Assembly (NCBI RefSeq): GCF_000576595.1
Contig: NZ_AWSA01000023.1
Location: 1-64,000, forward strand
Direction: 5' to 3'
Length of the DNA stretch: 64,000 nt
Origin: Intrasporangium oryzae NRRL B-24470
Lineage (GTDB): Bacteria > Actinomycetota > Actinomycetes > Actinomycetales > Dermatophilaceae
The translations under genes and the position numbers were made by a program. This document shows, piece after piece, positions 33,765 through 41,849 of this stretch. The stretch's first letter is position 1. Each line of letters opens with the position of its first letter. A model generated the notes under the pieces. It ran no database searches, was not told the DNA's origin, and saw only the letters and a list, made by a program, of their open reading frames with translations.

Positions 33765-35176
33765 CCGGCCGGCTCCCGCTGGGCAGCCGGCTGGTCCGGA
33801 CCGGGTGTGGGCAGCACGGCAGTGACGACGAACGACACGACCACGGCCACGACCACCTGGGGCGTGATCTTGAGGCCGTCGGTGCCCATCAACAGGGTGG
33901 CGAGCAGCACCGAGGTGAGGGGCAGCCGGAGCATCGCGCAGCACGTGGCGCCGATCCCCATGCCGATGGCGGGAGCGAGGTCCATGCCGGGCAGCCCGCT
34001 CACGGCGATGCCCAGTACGGCCCCGATGAACATGGCGGGAAACACCGGGCCACCGCGGAAGGCGCTCAGCGACAGACCGTAGGCGAGGGCCTTGAACAGC
34101 CCGAGGAGCAACAGCACGCCGAGCGAGTAGTTGGCGGCATTCGCGACAAGCCCGGGCAGGGCGCTCTGCCCGGAGAAGAGGACCTGGCTGAACTCGCGCC
34201 CGGTGGTGACGGCATACGCCGTGGCGCACAGGCCGATGAGCAGCCCCAGTCCCACAGTCACGGGGACCCGGTTGCGGTGGACGAGGGGCCGAACCGTGAG
34301 AGCGAGCCACCGGATCGCCCAGCCGAGCAGTGCGCCGAGAAGACCCACGGGGAGCGCCCACAGGATGGAGGCGATCGTGGGCTCGACTCCGGGCGGCACG
34401 GTGGTGAGTGCGAGCGAGAAGCTGCCGAGCCCCGTCCAGGAGTTCATCCCGACGAACACGAGGGCGCCGATGCCGGAGGCGAGCAGGCCCGGGAGCGCGA
34501 CGAGGCTGAGGGTCGCCCCGGCGATGCCGGCGGCCTCCATGATGAGGAAGGCACCGAGCAGGGGCGAGCCGAGCAGCGTGCTGACGGCCGCGAAGCTCCC
34601 GGCCGAGGCCATGATGGTCACCGCCATCGGCGGAGCGTCCTTCTTCACCAGGCGCACCGTGAGGGCCGCGAGGCCGCCACCGATCGCGATGAGAGGCGCC
34701 TCCGGGCCGAGGACCGCCCCGAGGCTGAGCGTGGCGAGCGACGCGAGCACGATGCCGGCGAGGTCCCGACTCGCTGCCGGGCCCGACCCCGTCGTGAAAC
34801 CCAGGGCTGGAGAGTGGCCCGCGGTGCCGGGAAGGTGGCGGATCGTGAGAGACACCAGCAGTCCGCAGAGCATGAGCCAGGGGACCGGCCACCAGGCCGG
34901 GGTGCCACCACTGAACAGGTCGGCCGGGAGGGTGACGAAGAGGTAGGTCTGGATCTCGCCCACGAGCGCGAGGAAGCCGTAGGCGATGGCCGAGATCGGG
35001 ATGCCGAGCAGGGCAGCGAGCACCAGCGCGGACAGGTAGGCCCTGGACCGGACGATGCTCGCCGGGTCGAGGCTGGTCGGTGCGCCGGGTGGCGCCTTCG
35101 CGTCAGTCAGCTCGATCCGCCTCCTCGGGCGAGGGTCTCGCGCTCGTTTCTGGACATGCGTTCGTCCGGCCAACAT
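33761..35176 (-). CDS. ClC-family chloride channel/antiporter
   Basis: A 471-residue protein with about 10-12 membrane helices. The ClC selectivity-filter regions are recognisable: GPEAPLIAIGGGLAAL (variant of the GREGP helix), GSPLLGAFLIME and, later, FRGGPVFPAMFIGAVLG. The gating-glutamate context is GPEAP. ClC proteins exchange chloride for protons or conduct chloride. The ATG at 35176 has GGTGGAG 7 bases upstream. The divergent ASCH-like gene lies 142 bases away. Confidence 0.85.
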   Translation of the reverse strand: MLAGRTHVQKRARDPRPRRRIELTDAKAPPGAPTSLDPASIVRSRAYLSALVLAALLGIPISAIAYGFLALVGEIQTYLFVTLPADLFSGGTPAWWPVPWLMLCGLLVSLTIRHLPGTAGHSPALGFTTGSGPAASRDLAGIVLASLATLSLGAVLGPEAPLIAIGGGLAALTVRLVKKDAPPMAVTIMASAGSFAAVSTLLGSPLLGAFLIMEAAGIAGATLSLVALPGLLASGIGALVFVGMNSWTGLGSFSLALTTVPPGVEPTIASILWALPVGLLGALLGWAIRWLALTVRPLVHRNRVPVTVGLGLLIGLCATAYAVTTGREFSQVLFSGQSALPGLVANAANYSLGVLLLLGLFKALAYGLSLSAFRGGPVFPAMFIGAVLGIAVSGLPGMDLAPAIGMGIGATCCAMLRLPLTSVLLATLLMGTDGLKITPQVVVAVVVSFVVTAVLPTPGPDQPAAQREPAG

Positions 35177-35318
35177 AATCCGGCTCCACCGTCCGGCGCT
35201 GACGATCCGCCAAAGACCGTGCCGTGCGGCTCGTCTGCCGCGGGGAGCCGGTCGTGGCCGTATGGCGGACGCGCTGCCGCGACATGCGCCGGCCGCGCCG
35301 ACGTAGCGTGGTGCGGTG

Positions 35319-35600
35319 ATGTTCAGTCGGGAGCTCCGCGACGCCGTGGCGCGAGGCGAGATCACGGTCTCGATCCGCCTGTGGAGCCGCCCGCAGGTCA
35401 AGGTCGGTGGCCGCTACCCGACCGCAGGCGTGCTGATCGAGGTCGACTCACTCGACGTCCTGCCGTTCTCCGCGGTGACCGAGGACGACGTGCGCGCCTC
35501 CGGCGAGACCGACCGCGAGACCCTGCGCGAGCGAGCGGCTCACTCGGGCCCGATCGACGACGCCACCCTGGTCTACCGGGTCGAGTTCCACGTCGTCTGA
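35319..35600 (+). CDS. Small ASCH/PUA-like domain protein
   Basis: A 93-residue protein. The beta-rich pattern (TVSIRLWSRPQVKVGGRYPT, then VLIEVDSLDVLPFSAVTEDD) resembles ASCH domains, a PUA-related fold that may bind RNA. The start is ATG 35319, with a GTG at 35316 directly before it. It is a single-gene unit, divergent from the ClC gene. A weak hairpin (CCAGG/CCTGG inside CTGAG/CTCAG) lies in the convergent gap that follows. Confidence 0.65.
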   Translation: MFSRELRDAVARGEITVSIRLWSRPQVKVGGRYPTAGVLIEVDSLDVLPFSAVTEDDVRASGETDRETLRERAAHSGPIDDATLVYRVEFHVV

Positions 35601-35642
35601 GCCGAGGGCCAGGCGCCGATGTATCTCCTGGGGTGCGCTGCC

Positions 35643-37145
35643 TCAGAGCCAGCCGGGCGGCGTGGGCACGATGATGCCGACGATGGCATGGCCTGATGCG
35701 GCGGTGCCGAGGTGGACGACCGAGTCGGACTGCGGGTGAGCGGCCAGCTCGCGGCACTCAAGGCCCTTGCACCACCGCGGCAGGATGCCGCCCTGCTCCT
35801 GGCGCACTGCCATGAACATGGTGCTGGCCATGAGCCGGCCGTCACGGGTGTTGCGGACCCGCGGGTCCTGGTAGACGACGACCGTCGGCGGCGCCATCCC
35901 CATCGTGCGCGCGGTCGCGGCCTCCGCGATCGCGGCATACTGCATCCGCGTTGCCTGGTGCTGGCCGATGTCGGCGCGCCACGACAGCACCCCGCCGACG
36001 GCGAGCACCGCCAGCAGGAGGGTGGCCGTGCGCTCGACCCACGAGCCACGCGTGCTCGGCGCGTCGACCCGGGGTCGCCTTTCGACCAACAGGAGGGAGA
36101 CGGGCAGCACCGCGAAGAGCCACGTCCAGAGCTGGCCCCTGGCCTCCGTGACGATGCCGGTCGCGAGCGTCTGCGCGGCGTCGAGTCCACAGGCGACACC
36201 GAAGGCCACGAGAAGGCGCTGCAGACGAGGACGGACCGTCGCGTCCCGCCAGCCGAGGGCGATGGCGACGAGACCCACGAGCGCGACCCACCACTGGGTG
36301 GTCCAGAGGGACCCGGCGGCATCGAGCCAGCGACCCGTGTTGACCAGAAGGGCGTCGAGCGAGGTCAGCGGGTTGGGTTGGCGCCAAGAAGCAACCTTGA
36401 GCCCGAAGTGCTGGTTGACGATCCAGTTCAAGGTGTAGGCGACGCCGACCCCGAGGCCGAAGGCCGCCACCCAGGTTCCGACCACCGCGAGCAGACGGCG
36501 CCACGGGACGTCGCCCAGGAACACGATGGCGAACGCCAGCAGGACGACACCGACCGGGGGGTAGGTGAGCACGGCGGCGACCCCGACAGCGAGGAGCCAC
36601 AGTCTCAGCCTCGCGCCCGAGCGAGCCGCCCAGGGCAGCACCCAGATCGCCGTGGCAGCCACGATGATCGACGGCGTGAGCGCGCCCGGCCAGTAGACCA
36701 GCTGGACCCAGACCGCCGAGGCGAAGAGCGCGATCCCGAGGAGGACGTCGACGACCGGCCCGGGGCGGACCCCGGAGAGGTGGAGCACGCGCCACATGCC
36801 CGCTACGAGAACGGCGTAGCCGACGGCATACGTGAGCGCCGCGGTCGTCGGGGTGCCGTGCTGCCCGATGACGAACCACCACGCGGTGTCGAGCCAGCGG
36901 CCTTCGCTGATGTTGTAGTAGGACGGCGGGGCCACGCCACGCGTCCGGTCGGGCAGCAGGAACGTCCAGTCGTCCTGCCGGATGAACGGGGTGACCGCCT
37001 GTGCGAACCCCTGGGTCAGCAAGGAGGCGACCGCGAGGGTCAACGGGACGAGGACGAGGCGCCGGGGCCGGGGGTCGAGGAGCCGCGTCCGCCGGACGGT
37101 ATCGGCGGGGGCAAGAGTCTGCGTCGCCATGGTCGAGTCGCTCAC
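35643..37145 (-). CDS. Large polytopic membrane protein, GT-C-like
   Basis: A 500-residue protein with about ten membrane helices followed by a C-terminal extracytoplasmic tail of about 100 residues. The first loop has FIRQDDWTFLLPDRT, reminiscent of the acidic loop of GT-C glycosyltransferases, but I see no decisive motif. The GTG at 37145 or the ATG at 37130 could start it; neither has a clear ribosome site. A role in cell-envelope glycan transfer is possible, not shown. Confidence 0.6.
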   Translation of the reverse strand: MSDSTMATQTLAPADTVRRTRLLDPRPRRLVLVPLTLAVASLLTQGFAQAVTPFIRQDDWTFLLPDRTRGVAPPSYYNISEGRWLDTAWWFVIGQHGTPTTAALTYAVGYAVLVAGMWRVLHLSGVRPGPVVDVLLGIALFASAVWVQLVYWPGALTPSIIVAATAIWVLPWAARSGARLRLWLLAVGVAAVLTYPPVGVVLLAFAIVFLGDVPWRRLLAVVGTWVAAFGLGVGVAYTLNWIVNQHFGLKVASWRQPNPLTSLDALLVNTGRWLDAAGSLWTTQWWVALVGLVAIALGWRDATVRPRLQRLLVAFGVACGLDAAQTLATGIVTEARGQLWTWLFAVLPVSLLLVERRPRVDAPSTRGSWVERTATLLLAVLAVGGVLSWRADIGQHQATRMQYAAIAEAATARTMGMAPPTVVVYQDPRVRNTRDGRLMASTMFMAVRQEQGGILPRWCKGLECRELAAHPQSDSVVHLGTAASGHAIVGIIVPTPPGWL

Positions 37146-37411
37146 GTGGTCGGGAGGTCACGGACGGTCAGCCCGTGATCGTTCGACTGTAACGATCCCA
37201 GACCGGCCCAGATCCTCCCAAGGCGGTCTCAGAACCGCAACGGGCCGCCGAGGACATCGGCCAGGACGCGCTCCCCGGAGCGGAGGGCGATGGTCGAGAA
37301 CCGCCCAAGGCAGATGGGTCTGTGCCTTCGGCCGGTCCGACCACCACAATGGTCGTGACGGCCACACGGTCGGACTGCCGACAGGGCTCCGGCCCGGCAA
37401 GGGTGAGTGAC

Positions 37412-37792
37412 ATGGAGCCTCGGTCGACGTTCGAGGAGCTGGACATCCGAGCTGCAGAGCGTCGGTTGGAGCGTGCCCTCGAAGCGGACGACCCCACCGC
37501 CTGGGTCCTCGAGTACACCGAGGACGCGGTGTTCGACGGGGGTGGCGAACACGCCGTGGTGGGCCGCGAATCGCTGCTCGCGATGGCCAGTTCCATGCGG
37601 CCGTTGCGGATGGTGTCGATCCGACCGCTGCGCACCGAGGGTCACGGCGACCTCGCGGTGGTATGGGCGCAGGCGTCCTGGGTCAGCGGGGATCCCGGGA
37701 GCGAGCCGACGACGGTGAACGTGCGGGGACTCATCGTCTGGAGGAGAGACGCCGACGGCACCTGGCGCGTGGCGATGGAGCACATCAGCTGA
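37412..37792 (+). CDS. SnoaL/NTF2-like domain protein
   Basis: A 126-residue protein with the cone-shaped NTF2 pattern: an N-terminal helix (IRAAERRLERALEADDPTAW), VLEYTEDAVFDGG, then a beta sheet ending in VWRRDADGTWRVAMEHIS. AAGGG lies 8 bases before the ATG at 37412. These domains serve as small-molecule hydratases, isomerases or binding proteins. It stands alone, after a 266-base gap in which I see nothing definite. Confidence 0.78.
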   Translation: MEPRSTFEELDIRAAERRLERALEADDPTAWVLEYTEDAVFDGGGEHAVVGRESLLAMASSMRPLRMVSIRPLRTEGHGDLAVVWAQASWVSGDPGSEPTTVNVRGLIVWRRDADGTWRVAMEHIS

Positions 37793-37800
37793 CCATGAGG

Positions 37801-38067
37801 TCATGGAGTCACGCAGTCGCCACCTCGGTCATGCGCTCGTGTGACGCAGGTCCGAGCCACGCAACGCTCGGCAATGGCGGCCCATTCGGCATCGATCACC
37901 AGGCCTTCGCCTGCCTCGATGACCCGTCGCGCGAAGGAGTCGACAAGGGCCGATTCCAGCGGAAGCCCCTCCAGCCCCGACGGCACGAGGTGGGCGTAGC
38001 GATGGGCGACCCGGTCGTAGGACTCGCGCGCCTCTGCGACCCATGACCCGTGCGGCACGGAATGCAC
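37801..38067 (-). pseudogene. Remnant of a SAM methyltransferase N-terminus
   Basis: The 88-residue frame from GTG 38067 opens with the leader typical of small methyltransferases (ESYDRVAHRYAHLV, then GLPLESALVDSFARRV and GLVIDA). In intact relatives the glycine-rich motif I would follow at once; here the sequence turns into unrelated residues (EWAAIAERCVART) and stops. The rest of the enzyme is not found nearby. It is best read as a truncated relic, though a small real protein cannot be ruled out. Confidence 0.55.
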
Positions 38068-38068
38068 C

Positions 38069-38689
38069 CTATCCAGGACGGGGAGCCCTTCCCGGTCGGG
38101 CTGATGCGGGCGTTCTGGCGAATGATGGGAGCCGCCTGACCATGACTGCCCCCAAGACCATCCATTCGAGTCCGATGATCAGGGTCGGCAGCTCGAAGAG
38201 CCGCTCGTTGATGTCCTTCATCAGCGCGCTCGACGCGATCAACGGGATGATTGAGATGGCAACGGACATCGGGAAGTTCTTCCACCCGCCGGGCAGGGAG
38301 GCCGTCCGTCGAACCACGATTCCGACAAGGAGGAGTCCGAGGATCGAGCCAAGAGCCGACAGCGTGATGAACGGGGTGAGCACGGTGACGGTGTCTCCCG
38401 TCGGGGTCCATTCGGCTGGACCCAGGAACAGCCCGAGCACGGACACGAGGGCGCACAGCTCCGCAATGCCTGCAGACGTCAATCCGGAACGGGCCAACCT
38501 TGAGCGGTTGCCGTCGAGCGATCCGTACAACCCGATGACGGCGATCGGAAAGAACACCGGGGCGACCTCGTAGACGACTGGCGGCTGAAACCTCGCAATC
38601 ATGAGACAGGCGGCCTTGAGGGCCCAGAACAGCCCACCGACCATCGCCGCCAGACCTCCAGCAAACGCCAACCGTGTGGATCCATTCAC
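38069..38689 (-). CDS. Polytopic membrane protein of unknown family
   Basis: About 206 residues with six hydrophobic segments and a short arginine-rich tail (RTPASARPGRAPRPG). I chose GTG 38689 because GGGGGTG lies 6 bases upstream and the first helix begins a few residues later (LAFAGGLAAMVGGLFWALK); a longer frame starts at 38752. It ends 1 base before the methyltransferase remnant. I do not recognise the family. Confidence 0.55.
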   Translation of the reverse strand: MNGSTRLAFAGGLAAMVGGLFWALKAACLMIARFQPPVVYEVAPVFFPIAVIGLYGSLDGNRSRLARSGLTSAGIAELCALVSVLGLFLGPAEWTPTGDTVTVLTPFITLSALGSILGLLLVGIVVRRTASLPGGWKNFPMSVAISIIPLIASSALMKDINERLFELPTLIIGLEWMVLGAVMVRRLPSFARTPASARPGRAPRPG

Positions 38690-38843
38690 GACAAACACCC
38701 CCGCCTGCCCGTCTGAATCGAAGACCCGCTCTGTGTCGCCGACGACGACCACGGGCTGCTGTGCGACCCGCGTATTTCGTTTTGCCGGAACTCATCCGTG
38801 CCGGAGACTCGATAGCGTCCTTCGATGCTAAGGGGAGGCACCC

Positions 38844-39587
38844 ATGCCGAGGTACCGCCAGATCATCATCGCGACCCTGTTCCTCAGCGTGACCGCTTGC
38901 GCCGGGCCCCCGACCTCTCCCGAGGTGTCAAGAACGCCGTCTCATGCGAGCTCGAGTGCGAGCAAGGCGGCGTCCTGCTCCAACCCGGGCGGTGGAGACT
39001 GCCTCGGGGACCTTGCCGCCGGCACGTACGGCACGAGGCAGTTTCGCCCTGGCTTCTCGTACACCGTGCCCCCCGGATGGCGCAATGACGAGGATCTCCC
39101 AGGCAACTTCTTCCTGTATCGCAGTAATGACCCGCAGAGCGGTGTCGTGGGCGGCAGCTACCTCGGGATCTACCAGAATGTCCGGGCAGCCGCGATCGAC
39201 TGCTCCGAGGCCGCCCAGCCCGGCGTAGGGATCACGCCAGGGCAACTCATCGTCTGGTACCAAACCATTCCTGGCCTGGTCGTGTCGTCTCCCAAGTCGG
39301 TGACCGTGGGGGGTCTATCCGGTTTCCAGATCGACCTGGCGCTCAAGCCCGGCACCAGAGCCTGCTCCTTCGAAGGGCATCCGGGCATCCCGCTCGTCAT
39401 CGGAAACGGGGTGTCCGAACTGCACCATGTCATTCTGCACGAGCTCGACGTCCGCCTGATCATTCTCGATTGGAAGAATGGGAATGTGGTCCTCGAGATC
39501 ACGAGTGTCAAGGACCGGGTTTCAAGCGAGGAGTATCGCGCCACAGTCCAGCCGATCGTCGACTCCCTGCAGTTCGAGGTGACGTAG
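38844..39587 (+). CDS. Secreted lipoprotein of unknown function
   Basis: A 247-residue protein. The signal peptide ends in a lipobox (SVTAC, lipidated cysteine at about 19), followed by a serine-rich linker and a globular domain with four more cysteines (for example ASCSNPGGGDC and IDCSEAAQ). AGGGGAGG lies just before the ATG. Its codon use is visibly less GC-biased than that of neighbours (many AAT, ATT and GAA codons), which hints at recent acquisition. No partner gene is evident. Confidence 0.72.
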   Translation: MPRYRQIIIATLFLSVTACAGPPTSPEVSRTPSHASSSASKAASCSNPGGGDCLGDLAAGTYGTRQFRPGFSYTVPPGWRNDEDLPGNFFLYRSNDPQSGVVGGSYLGIYQNVRAAAIDCSEAAQPGVGITPGQLIVWYQTIPGLVVSSPKSVTVGGLSGFQIDLALKPGTRACSFEGHPGIPLVIGNGVSELHHVILHELDVRLIILDWKNGNVVLEITSVKDRVSSEEYRATVQPIVDSLQFEVT

Positions 39588-39679
39588 GGACCCACCGACT
39601 TCGAGCGGGCCAGCCAAGCCCCCAGACGTGGCGGACCCGACCGAAGCGGTGTGTGAGCCTCCGGGCTGAACCTCCGTCC

Positions 39680-39961
39680 TTATCGGTGCGAGACCTGGAA
39701 GCAGGCCACGTCGTACTGCGAGGACTCGCTGTAGTGCTGGCCGCCGATCCCGCCGGCCACCGAGTTGATGCCCGGCTCGTTGAACGGCGACCCCGGCGAC
39801 GAGCTGGCGTGGCCCGGGGTGGTGCCACCCGCGGCCTCGATGTCCTGACAGGACTGGCTCGGCGGTCCGGTGCCGCTGGGGTTGGCGGCCGCTGAGGCCT
39901 GCGCGGCCCCCGCGAAGAAGATCGCTCCGAGGGACAGCAGGGCGACGATGACAGTGCGCAT
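39680..39961 (-). CDS. Small secreted protein (conserved in actinobacteria)
   Basis: A 93-residue protein. A Sec signal peptide (MRTVIVALLSLGAIFFAGAA) ends near 24, leaving a mature protein of about 70 residues with two cysteines (SQSCQDI and DVACFQ), probably one disulfide. The pattern PSGTGPPSQSC with a final QYDVACFQVSH recurs in small exported actinobacterial proteins of unknown role. AAAGGAG lies 6 bases before the ATG at 39961. Its 5' leader has strong alternative hairpins (see separate entry). Confidence 0.75.
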   Translation of the reverse strand: MRTVIVALLSLGAIFFAGAAQASAAANPSGTGPPSQSCQDIEAAGGTTPGHASSSPGSPFNEPGINSVAGGIGGQHYSESSQYDVACFQVSHR

Positions 39962-40037
39962 GATGACTCCTTTGTCGGAACCCCCTGCCTCTGGGAAGAC
40001 GAGCCGGGGCGGCTCGGGGTTCACCTCCTGAGACCCC
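39962..40037 (-). promoter_or_regulatory. Structured 5' leader with mutually exclusive hairpins
   Basis: In the transcript of the small secreted protein, a GAACCCC segment (complement of 40016-40022) can pair with GGGGT upstream (complement of 40033-40037) or with GGGGTTC downstream (complement of 39978-39984), but not both. A third stem GAGCC/GGCTC (40001-40015) sits between. The second option places a stem 6-7 bases before the ribosome site. This is the layout of an attenuator or riboswitch; I could not match it to a named class. Confidence 0.4.
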
Positions 40038-40133
40038 CGGCACGCCCCGACCTCGGCCCCAACCCCGACGCCGGCTCTAGCAAGCAGCGCCTCGAGTATT
40101 GCGGTGCCGCAGTTACTGCGCCTATGGTGAGGA

Positions 40134-40556
40134 ATGGCCACCACCCGACGACCCGTTCCCGGCAGCCCGGGCGACCCCGTCGCAGCAGCCCTGCGTGCCA
40201 CGACCTCCGCGCTCTCCGGCGTCGACCCGAGCCGCCCGAGCGAGGCCCTCCCGCTCATGCGCGCCGCCCAGGAGCACCTGACCCGGGCGATCGACGAGGC
40301 GATGGCCGCCGTCCTCCTCTCCGAGGGGGGCACGATCCGCACGGCCGGGCAGCTCGCGGGCCTGTCCGAGAACGCCGTGGGACCGCGCCTCGCGCGCACG
40401 ACCCAGCTCGCGGCATACGGCTCGGAGTCCGGACGCGTGACCGCGGCGGGCGTGGAACGAGCCCGCTACGACCTCGAGGAGGGCAGGCATCGGGACGCCT
40501 CCGCCCTCGGCGAGGCGCCCCGGCCGCTGCGCTTCCGCGCGCGACGCCCCACCTGA
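40134..40556 (+). CDS. Hypothetical soluble protein
   Basis: A 140-residue protein from ATG 40134. It is mostly helical; a middle stretch (GTIRTAGQLAGLSENAVGPRLARTTQLAAYG) reads like a helix-turn-helix or a short three-helix bundle. The last 30 residues are arginine-rich. The divergent secreted-protein gene lies 172 bases away. A VWA gene follows after 70 bases on the same strand. I do not recognise the family. Confidence 0.6.
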   Translation: MATTRRPVPGSPGDPVAAALRATTSALSGVDPSRPSEALPLMRAAQEHLTRAIDEAMAAVLLSEGGTIRTAGQLAGLSENAVGPRLARTTQLAAYGSESGRVTAAGVERARYDLEEGRHRDASALGEAPRPLRFRARRPT

Positions 40557-40626
40557 ACACCACGAGACCACCGCAGACCCAGCACCACCCGGCACGACCC
40601 TCGCGCCGGCCACCGAAGGGGGAGAC

Positions 40627-41280
40627 ATGACCAACCCGAACCTGACGCACCTCTACTTCCTGCTCGACCGGAGCGGGTCGATGGAGTCGATCAAGGACGA
40701 CACCGAGGGCGGTTTCAACGCGTTCGTCGCCGAGCAGCGCGCCACCGCGGGCGAGTGCCGCGTCACCCTCGCACAGTTCGACAACGAGTACGAGGAGGTC
40801 TACCGCGACCGGCCGATCGCCGACGTGCCGCGGCTCGAGCTGCGCCCCCGCGGCATGACCGCCCTGCTCGACTCCATCGGACGCCTCGTCTCCGAGGCCG
40901 GCGCGCGCCTCGCGGCGCTCCCGGAGGACGAGCGGCCCGGCAGCGTCGTCGTCGGCATCATGACCGACGGCCACGAGAATGCCTCACGCGAGCTGACCCA
41001 CGCCACCGTCAAGGCGATGATCGAGCGCCAGACGAAGGAGTACGGCTGGCAGTTCCTCTACATGGGGGCCGACCAGGACGCGATCGAGGTCGGGGCGAGC
41101 ATCGGCGTCGCGCCGGAGCACTCGATGACCTACAGCCGCGGCAAGGTCGCCGCGATGATGGCGGCGGCGTCCGGCAACATCGGGCGCTACCGGACCGCGC
41201 GCGCGGCCGGCCTGTCCGCCTCGGAGGCGGGCGAGCTCATGACGTTCAGCGAGGAGCAGCGGCACGCGTCGTCGGACTGA
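40627..41280 (+). CDS. VWA-domain protein with intact MIDAS
   Basis: A 217-residue cytoplasmic VWA protein. The metal-ion-dependent adhesion site is complete: LLDRSGSMES (DxSxS, about 12-18), the threonine in RGMTALLDSIG and the aspartate in GIMTDGHEN. It resembles the stand-alone TerY/bacteriophage-type VWA group. GGGGGAG lies 5 bases before the ATG. Its last 94 bases overlap the 3' end of the convergent gluconokinase gene. Confidence 0.83.
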   Translation: MTNPNLTHLYFLLDRSGSMESIKDDTEGGFNAFVAEQRATAGECRVTLAQFDNEYEEVYRDRPIADVPRLELRPRGMTALLDSIGRLVSEAGARLAALPEDERPGSVVVGIMTDGHENASRELTHATVKAMIERQTKEYGWQFLYMGADQDAIEVGASIGVAPEHSMTYSRGKVAAMMAAASGNIGRYRTARAAGLSASEAGELMTFSEEQRHASSD

Positions 41281-41849
41281 GGGGGAGCGCCCCGGCGGAG
41301 TCCGAGCCCCTCGACGGCTCGGTCGACGAGCTCGGACGGCGAGAGCGCCACGTCGAGCACGAGACCCGACTCGTCGGCGCCGAGCGGCTCGAGCGTCGCG
41401 ACCTGCGAGTCGAGCAGGCTCGTCGGCATGTAGTGCCCCGCCCGTGAGGACATCCGCCCGCGGATCACGTCGGCCGAGCCGTCGAGGTGGACGAACTCGA
41501 CGATCGGCAGCCCCTCGGCGAGGACCGTGCGATACGCCCGCTTGAGGGCCGAGCAGGAGATGACGGTCGAGCGCCCTTCCGCCGCTCGGGCTCCCATCCA
41601 GCCCGCGAGGTCGCGCAGCCACGGCCACCGGTCCTCGTCGTCCAGGGGTATGCCGGCCCGCATCTTCTCGACGTTGGCCGGCGGGTGGAACTCGTCCCCC
41701 TCGGCCATGACGAACCCGGTGGCGGCGGCGACACCCCGCGCCACGGTCGTCTTGCCGCACCCGGACACACCCATCACGACGACGTGCCGCGTCCGCAGCG
41801 GCTCACACGTCGGCTCACACGTCGGCTCAACCGTCGCCTCACCAGTCAT
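41187..41849 (-). CDS. gntK: Gluconokinase
   Basis: A 220-residue enzyme that phosphorylates gluconate to 6-phosphogluconate. The P-loop is GVSGCGKT (about 27-34), followed by [14 protein letters not shown] and the [19 protein letters not shown] signature of GntK. The usual fold ends near 180; here a 35-residue tail of low conservation runs antisense into the VWA gene, as if the original stop were lost. The N-terminus holds a CEPT repeat coded by 12-base tandem units. It overlaps the start of the next upstream gene by 11 bases and closes the aldonate operon. Confidence 0.9.
   Translation of the reverse strand: MTGEATVEPTCEPTCEPLRTRHVVVMGVSGCGKTTVARGVAAATGFVMAEGDEFHPPANVEKMRAGIPLDDEDRWPWLRDLAGWMGARAAEGRSTVISCSALKRAYRTVLAEGLPIVEFVHLDGSADVIRGRMSSRAGHYMPTSLLDSQVATLEPLGADESGLVLDVALSPSELVDRAVEGLGLRRGAPPQSDDACRCSSLNVMSSPASEADRPAARAVR
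41799..41846. repeat. 12-bp in-frame tandem repeat at the 5' end of gntK
   Basis: CGGCTCACACGT occurs twice exactly (41799-41810, 41811-41822), then CGGCTCAACCGT and a degenerate fourth unit. On the coding strand it encodes repeated Cys-Glu-Pro-Thr in the first 15 residues. Because units are multiples of three, copy-number change would alter length without breaking the frame. Confidence 0.7.

Noticed and set aside
35043-35176. CTG start for the chloride channel after GAGGAGG
   Set aside because: An in-frame ATG at 35176 has its own GGTGGAG at proper spacing; CTG starts are rare.
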